DNA of 64,000 bases from Chryseobacterium elymi (GTDB taxonomy: Bacteria > Bacteroidota > Bacteroidia > Flavobacteriales > Weeksellaceae), in NCBI RefSeq assembly GCF_003385495.1, contig NZ_QNUH01000001.1:473608-537607 (forward strand), written 5' to 3'. The notes beneath the pieces are model-generated. The model made no database searches, was not told the DNA's origin, and saw only the letters and a program-made list of their open reading frames with translations. The stretch's first letter is position 1, and every line of letters begins with the position of its first letter. Of the stretch, positions 1-8,254 are shown in pieces. Both the position numbers and the translations under genes were made by a program.

Positions 1-373
1 CCTGATCATTCACTTTATAATCGTAATATTTGTCCTTATAATTAATGAAATAATGTTGAAGATTAGCACCTACATAAAAGGATCTCGCAAAATAATAATT
101 GGCAAAAGGTCCTGCTCCGAACATCGTGGATTTATAATAATCAGAAGTCTGCCAGGAAACACTTCCTACCACTCCGGCCTCAAGATCATCGGTAAGTCTG
201 TATCCTACTCTGGGAGAAGCCTGAAGATAAAATGAACTGTTGCTGCCAAATCCCAACCCTATTCCTCCACCGAAGGTCCAGCGGTTGGCTTCTGCCACAG
301 GTGCGCTTGTGGTAATCTGGGAAAATACAGATCCTGAAATCATCAGCATTACGGGAATAATAAATTTTTTCAT
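1..373 (-). CDS. Outer-membrane beta-barrel protein, 5' part only (partial)
   Basis: A reading frame runs without a stop from an ATG at 371-373 to the left edge, so only about 124 N-terminal residues are visible and the C-terminus lies outside. It begins with a signal peptide (MKKFIIPVMLMISGSVFSQ, cut after about residue 19). Glycine- and aromatic-rich alternating stretches follow (WTFGGGIGLGFG, YLQASPRVGYRL, FGAGPFANYYFA), as in small outer-membrane beta-barrels of Flavobacteriia. The specific function is not recognisable. It is divergent from mnmA. The frames read on the opposite strand here are shadows. Confidence 0.75.
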   Translation of the reverse strand, partial: MKKFIIPVMLMISGSVFSQITTSAPVAEANRWTFGGGIGLGFGSNSSFYLQASPRVGYRLTDDLEAGVVGSVSWQTSDYYKSTMFGAGPFANYYFARSFYVGANLQHYFINYKDKYYDYKVNDQ

Positions 374-432
374 ATTAATATCGTTTTTATCAATGTTTAA
401 AATTATGGTTTTTTTGCGAATCTTTTTAATTG

Positions 433-440
433 TATTTTTG
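433..440 (+). promoter_or_regulatory. Putative -7 box for mnmA
   Basis: TATTTTTG matches the Bacteroidota -7 consensus TAnnTTTG and ends 50 bases before the mnmA ATG. A TTTG lies 16 bases further upstream (413-416), shorter than the usual 19-base spacing. Confidence 0.4.
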
Positions 441-490
441 CCGGGTCAAACTAAGGACTCCCGTTAAGAGTTCCGTAAAATTGAAATAAA

Positions 491-1678
491 ATGAAAGTAG
501 TCGTAGGATTATCTGGAGGTGTAGACTCCAGTGTTGCAGCATATTTGCTGCAGCAGCAAGGTCATGAAGTTGTGGCTTTGTTTATGAGAAACTGGAATGA
601 TGCTTCGGTAACGCTGGAGGATGAATGTCCGTGGATTGAAGACAGCAATGATGCCCTGATGGTCGCTCAGAAATTGGGAATTCCTTTCCAGGTTATCGAT
701 ATGAGTGAGCTTTACAAAGAGCGCATCGTGGATTATATGTTTGATGAATACCAGAAAGGAAGAACTCCGAACCCGGATGTTCTATGCAACAGAGAAGTAA
801 AATTTGATGTTTTTATGAAAACGGCAATGTCTTTAGGAGCTGATAAAGTAGCTACGGGACATTACGCCCGGGTTAGCTCCACTTTTGATGAAAACGGAAA
901 GGAAATTTTCCATCTTTTAGCAGGAAAGGATAACAATAAAGACCAGTCTTATTTTCTTTGTCAGCTGAGCCAGGATCAGCTGTCAAAAGCGCTGTTCCCT
1001 ATCGGAGAACTTACCAAGCCTGAGGTAAGGAAAATTGCTAAAGAGATAGGTCTTGTAACTGCCGACAAAAAGGATTCGCAAGGACTGTGCTTTATCGGGA
1101 AAGTAAGTCTTCCCCAGTTTTTGCAGCAGCAGCTGGTTCCCAAAGAAGGGGAAATTGTGGAGATCTTCAAAGATTCACCTTTATTTTCAGCGGAAAAACC
1201 TGAATTTTCTTCGAAGGAAGAAGAGCTGGAGTTTTTATCCAGGAAAATAAATTATAAAAAATCTGACGGTAAAGTGATCGGAAAGCATCAGGGTGCTCAG
1301 TTTTTTACGATCGGACAAAGCAAAGGACTTGGTATCGGAGGGCATAAAGAAAGCTGTTTTATCATCTCCAGAGACATGGAAAACAACATTATTTTTGTAG
1401 GTGAAGGCCACAGCTCTCCGGGACTGCACAAAAAAGCATTAAAAATTGATAATTCTGAAGTACACTGGGTTCGTGAGGATATGCAGCTTGAAAATGGAGA
1501 ATCTATGGAAGTAATGGCGAGATTCAGATACAGGCAATCATTACAGAAAGCAGTTCTGTATCAGTTTGAAAATGCAGCTTATATCGAATTTGAAGAACCA
1601 CAGTCGGCGATTGCAGAGGGACAGTTTGCTGCCTGGTATATTGGTGAAGAGCTGATTGGAAGCGGCGTGATTGCATAG
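491..1678 (+). CDS. mnmA: tRNA-specific 2-thiouridylase MnmA
   Basis: This ATP-dependent enzyme installs sulfur at C2 of the wobble uridine U34 in tRNA-Lys, -Glu and -Gln, using persulfide sulfur relayed from a cysteine desulfurase. The 395-residue protein starts with the PP-loop GLSGGVDSS (residues 7-15). It carries the family motif CNREVKF with the first catalytic cysteine (about residue 98) and the second catalytic cysteine in CFIG (about residue 202). The C-terminal beta-barrel follows (RFRYRQ region). It is longer than the roughly 365 residues usual in E. coli because of an insertion around residues 230-265 (acidic, EEELEFL). MnmG, which modifies C5 of the same base, is encoded at 30057-31919. 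Confidence 0.96.
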   Translation: MKVVVGLSGGVDSSVAAYLLQQQGHEVVALFMRNWNDASVTLEDECPWIEDSNDALMVAQKLGIPFQVIDMSELYKERIVDYMFDEYQKGRTPNPDVLCNREVKFDVFMKTAMSLGADKVATGHYARVSSTFDENGKEIFHLLAGKDNNKDQSYFLCQLSQDQLSKALFPIGELTKPEVRKIAKEIGLVTADKKDSQGLCFIGKVSLPQFLQQQLVPKEGEIVEIFKDSPLFSAEKPEFSSKEEELEFLSRKINYKKSDGKVIGKHQGAQFFTIGQSKGLGIGGHKESCFIISRDMENNIIFVGEGHSSPGLHKKALKIDNSEVHWVREDMQLENGESMEVMARFRYRQSLQKAVLYQFENAAYIEFEEPQSAIAEGQFAAWYIGEELIGSGVIA

Positions 1679-1758
1679 CGAAAAGTTTTTTGAAAATTTT
1701 CTGTAACGAATTTTGGATTGTTAGACTTACTCAGTAAATAACAATAAAAAATATCACT

Positions 1759-1965
1759 ATGAAAATGACTTCAAAAATCCAGTATGCTTTTGTGAATCAA
1801 ATTTTAATCGCTGTTATAGGTGCTGTTTTTGGTTTTAATCTTTATCAGGCTATTGTACATCAGGAAACTACCAGTATTGCGTTAACGCTTATTTTTGCTG
1901 TTGTAACTTCGGTTATGATCCGCAGATATAACAACGCAGCGGAAAAGGAAAAACAGAACAATTAA
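1759..1965 (+). CDS. Small two-helix membrane protein, function unknown
   Basis: A 68-residue protein with two hydrophobic segments (about residues 13-28 and 38-55) and a charged, lysine-rich C-terminus (AAEKEKQNN). It lies 80 bases after mnmA on the same strand and has its own terminator hairpin just downstream. I do not recognise the family. The ATG at 1759 is preceded by an A-rich leader. The frame is continuous and its composition fits a short inner-membrane protein, so it is probably real. Confidence 0.6.
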   Translation: MKMTSKIQYAFVNQILIAVIGAVFGFNLYQAIVHQETTSIALTLIFAVVTSVMIRRYNNAAEKEKQNN

Positions 1966-1989
1966 ATCATTTTAATGATCCTTATAAAT

Positions 1990-2011
1990 CCCGAAGCATT
2001 TATGTTTCGGG
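1990..2011 (+). terminator. Rho-independent terminator after the small membrane protein
   Basis: CCCGAA (1990-1995) pairs with TTCGGG (2006-2011). The stem can be extended inward with one G-U pair, and TTTTGTTTTT follows. Confidence 0.7.
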
Positions 2012-2037
2012 TTTTGTTTTTATTGCGTATTGAACTT

Positions 2038-2391
2038 TTAGTATTTAGTTTTATCCTTGAATTCAGCTGATATAAAAATCACATTAACAATAATTTCAGC
2101 TACCAGAATACTGATTAAAATTCCTATCGGACGGTCTAAGCTCAGTCCCCTGAATAATTTGACAATGCCTAAGAGGAAAATAAAAATCATGAAGTAAAAG
2201 GAAACCTTTGAAAGATTCTCTCTGAAAAATTTTAAACAGATAACAGAGAAATAAAACCCTATGGTCAGGGTGAAATAGAATTTTAAAAATTCCGGTCCTC
2301 TTAAAATAATAGGATTAAATGTATGGCAGTATATAGCCAGTCCTATAAAGCTTACCAATATCGGTATTGAGTGGATGATTATCTTTTTCAT
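2038..2391 (-). CDS. Four-helix membrane protein, function unknown
   Basis: A 117-residue, strongly hydrophobic protein with about four predicted membrane helices (residues 5-22, 38-53, 64-80, 88-106) separated by short basic loops. No catalytic motif or known domain is visible. It starts 15 bases after the stop of the upstream Cys/Gly-rich protein gene on the same strand, so the two are probably co-transcribed. The ATG is at 2389-2391. Confidence 0.55.
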   Translation of the reverse strand: MKKIIIHSIPILVSFIGLAIYCHTFNPIILRGPEFLKFYFTLTIGFYFSVICLKFFRENLSKVSFYFMIFIFLLGIVKLFRGLSLDRPIGILISILVAEIIVNVIFISAEFKDKTKY

Positions 2392-2406
2392 AACGATGTA
2401 TTTTGT

Positions 2407-3162
2407 TTATCCTCCACATCCTCCACCGCAACCGCCACAACCTCCGCCGCATCCCCCACTACATCCACCACCTCCTCCATCACCACTGCAGCTGGAAGCA
2501 CCACCATCGCCACCTCCTTCTATACTTCGATCATCCTTCTTTTTACCGGCGATATTTTCGCTGTTACCCTGAAATGCGCCGACAATATGAAAGAAAATGA
2601 AAAAACCAATGATTGGTAATGCCATCAATGTTAATGATCCTAAAACTTCGCCCAAACAGGATGACAGCATAAAAAGAGTAATCAATAAAGGAATGATTCT
2701 CAATCTTTTCAGCCAAATTGTCCTGCTCCCGGTTTTCTCTTTCCCGTACCAGATATCCGTTGGGGCTTCCTGCTGAAAGATCTCCTGATAACCTTTCAAG
2801 GTATCCGAGAACCATTTCCTGTGTTTGTCTTTTTCTACAAAACCTCCTTTTGAAGGATGGTGGTGCAGTTTCCTTTGTAAAATCCGGGGACAGAATTCTT
2901 CCCAGTAATTCTGGGTATAAATAAGATGCATATGCCAGACTTTATCCACGGTTTCGCTTGGTGAAGCGCCGTTTGGAAGAACACAGCAGAGATAAACAAA
3001 CTTTTTATACTCTTCTATGGCTTTTTTAGTAAAATCTAAAGTCCAGTTTTCTTCTTTAGCCAGTTTTTTCGAAAAAGGAAAATCAGCATCCGAAGCATCT
3101 AATGAAAAACTCTGGATCCTGCTCCAAAGGGTTTCGTCTTTTAATAAGATTGTTGTTTTCAT
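2407..3162 (-). CDS. GRDP-like membrane protein with a Cys/Gly-rich tail
   Basis: A 251-residue protein with three parts. The N-terminal half carries a motif of the glycine-rich-domain protein family (VDKVWHMHLIYT, then WEEFCP and a His-rich LHHHPSKGG, about residues 75-120). The middle has hydrophobic segments (about 155-205). The last 35 residues are almost only Gly, Cys, Asp and Ser, with repeated GGCGGG units. Such tails are seen in TIGR04222-type membrane proteins; function unknown. The frame extends upstream to a TTG at 3189, but I chose the ATG at 3160-3162 (MKTTILL) because it follows an A-rich leader and a TTG start is not needed. The tail makes a GC-rich island in AT-rich DNA. Confidence 0.65.
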   Translation of the reverse strand: MKTTILLKDETLWSRIQSFSLDASDADFPFSKKLAKEENWTLDFTKKAIEEYKKFVYLCCVLPNGASPSETVDKVWHMHLIYTQNYWEEFCPRILQRKLHHHPSKGGFVEKDKHRKWFSDTLKGYQEIFQQEAPTDIWYGKEKTGSRTIWLKRLRIIPLLITLFMLSSCLGEVLGSLTLMALPIIGFFIFFHIVGAFQGNSENIAGKKKDDRSIEGGGDGGASSCSGDGGGGGCSGGCGGGCGGCGGGCGG

Positions 3163-3311
3163 TGTGTTAACTTTTGTTTTTCTACTCAAATATCATTTGA
3201 TTTTAGAATATAAAAATCTTTCAAAAAACTTATCTTGACGTATAAAAATCTTATATTAGTCTTATAATTTGAAACTTATTTAAAACAGTAATTATTTTAA
3301 AGGGTAAACTG

Positions 3312-4208
3312 ATGAAAAAAGAAGATATTCTGCATCTTGAGAAATTAATGAATTTTTTAAGCCTTCATTTTTTAAAGAAGAATCATTGGGGAGATGTGAC
3401 GAAAACAGAATGGTCATACATCGGGACAGAGCTTAATGATCTGATCATTAGTGATTATTCTGAAAAAGAAATAAAAAAAGAGCCTGATCTCCTGGGATCC
3501 AATTACCTCTACGAGCATCTGATTATCAACAAACTAAAGAAATACCAGCAAAATAATAATGCTGTTCTAAGCAGGCCAAATCTTGCTAAACTAAGTCAGA
3601 TTGTTAAGGTTTTAGGCTATTCCAATTACATTGATTTCATTAACTCCAATACTGAAGCATTCAACTTCAATGATCTCAGGATAGATATGAACAATGTGAA
3701 TCAGAATACGGCTCTTTTGGACCGCCTGGTTGGCTGCTGGTATTCTTACAACAGAAACCTCCCTGAGAATCCCCTTCAGTCCCGGGAAGAGCGCATATGG
3801 CGCTCCGCTATGGAGATCTATAAGTCTGAAACCACGGGCGAATATTTCATCGAAAGAAGCGGCGGAGATCACCATAAGTATTTCGGAAAAGTGACGGCCT
3901 ACTCCGATTATGTATTCATCATCATGAACAGCAATACATTTATCCGCCAGAGACATTTTATCTCAAGGATAAAAGATATCAAGGAAAAGCTCAAAAATCC
4001 AGAATATAAGCTCCATGAGGTTCATTTTATAAGTACATGTATCAGTTTTAATCAGGAGCCAATAGCCCTGTTTGAGATATTTCAGAAAGCAGACAGAAAG
4101 ACTTTTATTTCTGACTCTATCAGTTTTCCGATTGACAGTGATGAAATCCCAAAATCTATTATACAACAGCTTGAAGATACTGAATCTAACAGAATAGATT
4201 ACAGATAG
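3312..4208 (+). CDS. Hypothetical cytoplasmic protein, 298 aa
   Basis: A complete frame from ATG at 3312. The N-terminal half (residues 1-120) is helical. A segment around residues 85-110 (LSRPNLAKLSQIVKVLGYSN, followed by YIDFI) resembles the short helical motif with an LGYxxxxDF signature that I have seen near the N-termini of several flavobacterial proteins of unknown function. The C-terminal half is mixed alpha/beta (EYFIERSGGDHH, VFIIMNSNTFI). No signal peptide or membrane helix. It is divergent from the Cys/Gly-rich protein gene and convergent with the LytTR regulator gene. Function not recognised. Confidence 0.6.
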   Translation: MKKEDILHLEKLMNFLSLHFLKKNHWGDVTKTEWSYIGTELNDLIISDYSEKEIKKEPDLLGSNYLYEHLIINKLKKYQQNNNAVLSRPNLAKLSQIVKVLGYSNYIDFINSNTEAFNFNDLRIDMNNVNQNTALLDRLVGCWYSYNRNLPENPLQSREERIWRSAMEIYKSETTGEYFIERSGGDHHKYFGKVTAYSDYVFIIMNSNTFIRQRHFISRIKDIKEKLKNPEYKLHEVHFISTCISFNQEPIALFEIFQKADRKTFISDSISFPIDSDEIPKSIIQQLEDTESNRIDYR

Positions 4209-4340
4209 TTGCAAACTCCGGGTTCGAGAGTTTCAGTGTAGGAAGAGTTCGGGGTTTAAAGTAAAAAACTCAATCCTGTTTTTCTTTAACCTTGCTCTCG
4301 GTCTGATATCTGAGGTCTGAAAATCTCATCTCTAACCAAT

Positions 4341-5084
4341 CTATCCTACCAGCCATTCTTTAAAATCTTTTACCCTGTCCCGGCTGACCGTGATTTCTTC
4401 CAGTGGCTGAAACTCCATGTCAACCTTGTAATACGGGGACGTATGGATGTTTTTTATATAGTCTGAATTGATGATAAACTGTCTGTTGACACGGAAAAAT
4501 TTCTTTTCTTCCAGAATATCTTCAAGCTCATCCAGCGTGAAATCTGAAGGATAAGCACGTTCTCCGGTCTGAAGGTAGACAATCTTGTTTTCACTGAAAA
4601 AACAGCTTATTTCCTGTGTCTGGACTATTTTGAGATTATATCCTATTTTCACTAAAACCCTAGAAAGTGTAGACCTTTCTTTCCTGATCAGCTGTTTAAT
4701 ATCTTCAGAACCGGTTGTATTACTGGCGGGGATAAATGATTTGAACTTTTCTACTGCTCCTGAAAGATCTTCTTCCAGAATGGGTTTTAAAAGATAATCA
4801 ATGCTGTTGAGTTTAAATGCTTTCAAAGTATACTGATCAAAAGCTGTGGTATAAATGATGAAGCCTTTGGTGGGTACTTTCTCAAAAATATCGAAAGATA
4901 AGCCGTCACCAAGAACAATATCTGAAAAAATCAGCTGCGGATGCTCGTTTTCAGAAAACCAGTTAATTCCCTCTTCTACAGATTCTATTTTGCCAACGAT
5001 TTCTATTTCAGGAAAATTACTCAGCATTCTTTCCAGTTTCCTTGAAGCAGGTTTTTCGTCTTCGATAATAACAGTCTTTATCAT
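4341..5084 (-). CDS. LytTR-family response regulator
   Basis: A 247-residue two-component response regulator. Residues 1-120 form a receiver domain with the acidic pocket (ED at 8-9), phospho-acceptor Asp55 (FSDIVLG), Thr79/Thr80 and Lys100 (LLKP). Residues 140-247 form a LytTR DNA-binding domain (KIVYLQTGERAY, FFRVNRQFIINSDYI, VSRDRVKDFKEWL). Its likely partner is the LytS-like kinase at 6785-8125, encoded first on the same strand with 2TM-domain genes between them. The gene is the last of that apparent operon, 47 bases after the preceding stop. Target promoters cannot be inferred from the window. Confidence 0.9.
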   Translation of the reverse strand: MIKTVIIEDEKPASRKLERMLSNFPEIEIVGKIESVEEGINWFSENEHPQLIFSDIVLGDGLSFDIFEKVPTKGFIIYTTAFDQYTLKAFKLNSIDYLLKPILEEDLSGAVEKFKSFIPASNTTGSEDIKQLIRKERSTLSRVLVKIGYNLKIVQTQEISCFFSENKIVYLQTGERAYPSDFTLDELEDILEEKKFFRVNRQFIINSDYIKNIHTSPYYKVDMEFQPLEEITVSRDRVKDFKEWLVG

Positions 5085-5131
5085 TGGGGTTATAGTTTTT
5101 AGGGAATAAAATTAAAGAAAAAATGCACAGC

Positions 5132-5407
5132 TTAAAAGTGTATGCTCTTTTTGTTTTTCTTCATCTCTTTTTCTATAATTCCTCTTTCCCATTCTGTGTC
5201 CAAAAGGAACAGCTTAACGGCTTTTACAGTCAAAATAATACCCCATATAACCAGAATTACAGATCCGTCGAATAAGGAAAAATCAAATTTTCCATTTTCA
5301 AAAAAATCATTGAAAAATATAATTCCGGTTACTATTCCAAACCAAAGAAGGTTTTTGTAAAATTTCTTTAGCTGTGTTACTCTTTCGTATGCGCTATCGT
5401 AATTCAT
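5132..5407 (-). CDS. 2TM-domain protein
   Basis: A 91-residue 2TM-domain protein (PF13239-like): a basic N-terminal helix (YERVTQLKKFYKNLLWF), two membrane helices (about residues 18-35 and 45-68) separated by a short loop, then WERGIIEKEMKKNKK. It diverges more than the next 2TM gene from the tail of the kinase encoded upstream. It lies 23 bases after the preceding 2TM gene and 47 bases before the regulator gene, so it belongs to the operon. The role of 2TM domains is not established. Their recurrence beside LytS-type kinases suggests a membrane input or accessory function (inference). Confidence 0.75.
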   Translation of the reverse strand: MNYDSAYERVTQLKKFYKNLLWFGIVTGIIFFNDFFENGKFDFSLFDGSVILVIWGIILTVKAVKLFLLDTEWERGIIEKEMKKNKKSIHF

Positions 5408-5430
5408 GATCTTTAATTTTTGTACTTAAA

Positions 5431-5727
5431 TTATAATGTTTTTATGTTCTTTGCGTCCTGATCCATTAATTCTTTGATCTTTTTTTCTTCCCATTCTTTA
5501 CCGATCCCGAAAACGTTCACCGCATGTGCTATAATTCCGATTCCCCATCCCAGCATGGGCCAATAGAACCATAAGTGTTTTGGGGATGTGAGCAGATTCA
5601 ATACGAGCAGGAAAGGAATAACCAAACAGTATGAGGTAAGATTTCCGTAAAATCCTTTTAACTCTTTTACTCTTTTTACAGCTTTTTCATAAGCCAGTGT
5701 TTCTTTTGTGTAACCTAATGTTTCCAT
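5431..5727 (-). CDS. 2TM-domain protein, close paralogue of the kinase tail
   Basis: A 98-residue 2TM-domain protein. Residues 12-93 align without gaps with the last about 85 residues of the kinase encoded at 6785-8125. Both share VKELK.FY.NL.SYC.VIPF, the LWFY.PMLGWGIGI core and a WxEKKI.E.MD end. This looks like a duplication of the domain inside one operon. Two membrane helices lie at about 34-50 and 60-78. The ATG is at 5725-5727. Confidence 0.78.
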   Translation of the reverse strand: METLGYTKETLAYEKAVKRVKELKGFYGNLTSYCLVIPFLLVLNLLTSPKHLWFYWPMLGWGIGIIAHAVNVFGIGKEWEEKKIKELMDQDAKNIKTL

Positions 5728-5881
5728 AATCTTTATTTTAAAAAGGTAATTTGTTTTTGTTGAATCAAAGATAGTTCAGAAATAGGGCTCTAGTCAATTT
5801 TATATGACTGAGTGGTAGAATATGCTTTCTGAATCGTAAAAAGATAGGTTACCGTAAGCTTGTTTTGGATATGCCCTCAAA

Positions 5882-6451
5882 TCAGTAAATAAATGGGATG
5901 AACTTTTTGGTCTTTTTCCGGTATTCTATATATTCTTCTCCGAATTGATCTATCAGAGCCTGCTCTTCAATTTTTATACGATAAGTGAAAGCGATAAATG
6001 GTGGCAGGAACGCCAGGATTAAAGAAACCCAGTTATTAAGATAAAATCCTAATCCTAAAGAGGTTAACAGGGAGAATGTATATTAAGGATGCCTCAGGTA
6101 TCTGTAGAAGCCGTCTTTCTTGATCTTATGATCTTGTTTTATTGTGACGTCTACTGTAAAATACTTACCTAAAGACCTGATTATTATAAATCTAAAAACA
6201 ATTCCTATAAGGATAAAAGCTTCGCCTGCATATAAGATCCAGCCGCCTTCCGCAATTGGGAATTTTGTGATATATGATATCGTTACGGAAGCTGCAATGG
6301 AAAACGGAATGGCCATCCATAAAATATTCAGTGTAGACTTATCTTTGTCTTTCTTGTCTTCCTTGCTAGATTTCAGCATACTTTTATAGAGAATCTCTGT
6401 AAGAAACCAGGCAACCATTGAGATTGTGAACAAAGCTTGGAGTAAATGCAT
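5882..6451 (-). pseudogene. Isoprenylcysteine methyltransferase-like (ICMT/PEMT) gene interrupted by an in-frame stop
   Basis: From the ATG at 6449-6451 the frame encodes 122 residues of a membrane methyltransferase-like protein and ends at TAA (6083-6085), directly after the family motif RYLRHP. Reading on in the same frame gives 66 more residues up to TGA at 5882-5884, including LLTSLGLGFYLNNW, the family-typical EEQALIDQFGEEYIEYRKK and FIPFIY. The stop sits where relatives normally have Ser or another small residue (RHPSYT), and TCA to TAA is a single-base change. The upstream half has about three membrane helices. It is either a natural nonsense mutation or a base-call error. It is placed inside the kinase/2TM/regulator operon. 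Confidence 0.8.
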
Positions 6452-6504
6452 ATTTTTAAATTAAGATTAAAAAAGTAAGTTTAAACTTCATTTACGGAAC
6501 TTTT

Positions 6505-6807
6505 TCAGTTCTTCTCTTTCTCCATCAGTTTCCGGATTTTCTTTTCCTCCCAATTTTTAACGAAGCTTATATTGGGCAAAAAGGTGATAATAGCATGAGC
6601 TACCAGTCCAATTCCCCAAAAAGTCGCCGTAAAGAAGTGTTTGAACTGGAAATAACTCTCTCCGTGTTCTAACTGCTTAATATTATACACTACGATCATA
6701 GTATTTACTGCGATATACGAGAATAAATGTCCATAAAATCCCCTTAATCCTTCAACCTGCCTTTTAGCCTGCTGATACCGGATATCATTTTCGTCGTACG
6801 TTTCCAT
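6505..6807 (-). CDS. 2TM-domain protein overlapping the kinase gene
   Basis: A 100-residue 2TM-domain protein: N-terminal RYQQAKRQVEGLRGFYGHLFSY, two membrane helices (about residues 27-45 and 57-76) and the ending NWEEKKIRKLMEKEKN that typifies the family. I start it at the ATG at 6805-6807 (METYDEND), which overlaps the 3' end of the kinase gene by 23 bases and suggests translational coupling. The frame extends further upstream, but only through kinase coding sequence. It is the third stand-alone 2TM protein of this operon. Confidence 0.78.
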   Translation of the reverse strand: METYDENDIRYQQAKRQVEGLRGFYGHLFSYIAVNTMIVVYNIKQLEHGESYFQFKHFFTATFWGIGLVAHAIITFLPNISFVKNWEEKKIRKLMEKEKN

Positions 6808-8125
6808 TATTTCTATTTTTTTGCTTATCCATAATCTCACGGATTTTCTTTTCTTTCCAGGATTCTCCGACTCCAAACACCCGAAATGCATGGGAAACGA
6901 TTCCAATTCCCCATCCTAACATGGGATAATAGAACCATAGGTTTTTCGGTGAAGTCATAAGATTAATAATCACTAAAAACGGAATCACAGTACAATAGGA
7001 AATTAAATTGGCATAAAAGCTTTTGAGTTCTTTTACGCGTTTTCGGGCCTTCTCATAAGATCCGTTCTCATCCTCCGTTTCTACACTGACCGTGTTTGGT
7101 TTATTAGACAGTATCGGAACTTTTACTTTAAAATAATCTTCTGATTTTTCGATGAAAACATTCTTTTTGGTTAGCAGGGCATACCGCTGAACGATATTGG
7201 CTAAACCGATTCCGGCACTTTCTTTCATCTGCTCTCTTGCCTGGAGATTGTTTTCTATACATAAGGTATCATTATCCGAAAATATTTTAATGACTAAAGG
7301 CTTTGAAGAGGTCGCAAAATTGTGCTTGATGCAGTTTTCCAGCAAAAGCTGTAATGAAAGTGGAACAACATACCTTTTATAATCTTCTTTTTTAACTTCA
7401 AAAATAAAGTCTACACTGTCTTCAAATCTTGTTTTTAAAAGATCACAGTAGGTTTTTGCAAATTCGATTTCGTCTTCTATCGTTACAAGCTCTTTATCTT
7501 TCTGTTCCAGCACATAGCGGTAAATCTTTGACATCGAGGCTGTAAACTTCTGTGCCTGAATTGGATTCTCATCGATAAGAGAGCTTAATACGTTTAAAGA
7601 ATTAAATAGGAAATGCGGGTCCAGTTGGTTTTTCAGGCTTTCAAACTGTGCATTGGCAGATTTTGCGATGAGCTTTTGCTCTACCACTTCTTTTCTTGAT
7701 GTTTTCTTAAGCTCTTCCATGAAGCTTTTTGCATGAAGAAATGCAGAAATCAGAAGTGCAATATTGATCATGAACCAGTTTGTCGTAGCATATTCTCCGG
7801 AGAAAAAGGTTTCTGGTGTGGCCACTTTCTGAATCACTACAAAATTGATATAATTACAGAAATATACGAGCATAAAGTTTCCGATAATGATGGAAACAAT
7901 ACTTAAAATGGCTCTCGTTCTAGTCGTTTCGGACCAGGGAAACTTTTTATTGAGAAAGTCATTAATAAAAGCATTTCCAAAACCCAGAACAAAAGAATAC
8001 ATCGTAGAGATCAGCAGCGTAATCAAAAAATTGTAAAAAGTCTTCTCTTTCGTGAAAACCAAGAAGAAAAATAGCGCTGTCGCTAATGATACCCAAAATA
8101 AAATTATAAATCCTTTACGTTTCAT
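6785..8125 (-). CDS. LytS-type sensor histidine kinase with a C-terminal 2TM domain
   Basis: A 446-residue membrane kinase, first gene of the operon. Residues 1-150 contain four membrane helices. A coiled linker leads to the His_kinase domain with phospho-acceptor His in QLDPHFLFNSL (about residue 171). The ATPase part shows LLENCIKHN (N box) and GIGLANIVQRY (G box). After a short linker the last about 90 residues are a 2TM domain (YEKARKRVKELKSFY, LGWGIGI), which would return the chain to the membrane behind the catalytic domain. It probably phosphorylates the LytTR regulator at 4341-5084. The start ATG at 8123-8125 lies 17 bases after a -7-like TAATTTTG. Confidence 0.9.
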   Translation of the reverse strand: MKRKGFIILFWVSLATALFFFLVFTKEKTFYNFLITLLISTMYSFVLGFGNAFINDFLNKKFPWSETTRTRAILSIVSIIIGNFMLVYFCNYINFVVIQKVATPETFFSGEYATTNWFMINIALLISAFLHAKSFMEELKKTSRKEVVEQKLIAKSANAQFESLKNQLDPHFLFNSLNVLSSLIDENPIQAQKFTASMSKIYRYVLEQKDKELVTIEDEIEFAKTYCDLLKTRFEDSVDFIFEVKKEDYKRYVVPLSLQLLLENCIKHNFATSSKPLVIKIFSDNDTLCIENNLQAREQMKESAGIGLANIVQRYALLTKKNVFIEKSEDYFKVKVPILSNKPNTVSVETEDENGSYEKARKRVKELKSFYANLISYCTVIPFLVIINLMTSPKNLWFYYPMLGWGIGIVSHAFRVFGVGESWKEKKIREIMDKQKNRNNGNVRRK

Positions 8126-8142
8126 GATCCGTTTTCTTGGCT

Positions 8143-8150
8143 CAAAATTA
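8143..8150 (-). promoter_or_regulatory. Putative -7 box of the kinase/2TM/LytTR operon
   Basis: Read on the minus strand, TAATTTTG matches TAnnTTTG and precedes the kinase ATG by 17 bases. No convincing -33 TTTG was seen at the ideal spacing. Confidence 0.35.
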
Positions 8151-8215
8151 GTCTTTAATAAAGGTATCGAAAATTATTTTTTACTGAAAGGCAGATTTCC
8201 CTTTCCGAACGGAAT

Positions 8216-8241
8216 AAAAAAAACCTCCGTGTCAGGAAGGT
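8216..8241 (-). terminator. Terminator after the periplasmic protein gene
   Basis: On the minus strand ACCTTCC pairs with GGAGGT (one bulged T) and is followed by eight T residues. It lies just downstream of the stop at 8255. Confidence 0.6.
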
Positions 8242-8254
8242 CTCACTTTTGTTG

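Noticed and set aside
53..467. Two plus-strand frames at the left edge
   Set aside because: They are antisense to the outer-membrane protein gene with a clear signal peptide on the minus strand, or run through its promoter region.
1875..1884. GCGTTAACGC-like palindrome resembling half of the cluster operator
   Set aside because: It lies inside a coding sequence far from NAD genes, and its spacing differs from the four operator-like sites.
2371..2619. Pro-, His- or Thr-rich plus-strand frames
   Set aside because: They are shadows of the GC-rich Cys/Gly tail coding sequence; the minus-strand frame continues into a recognisable GRDP-like domain.
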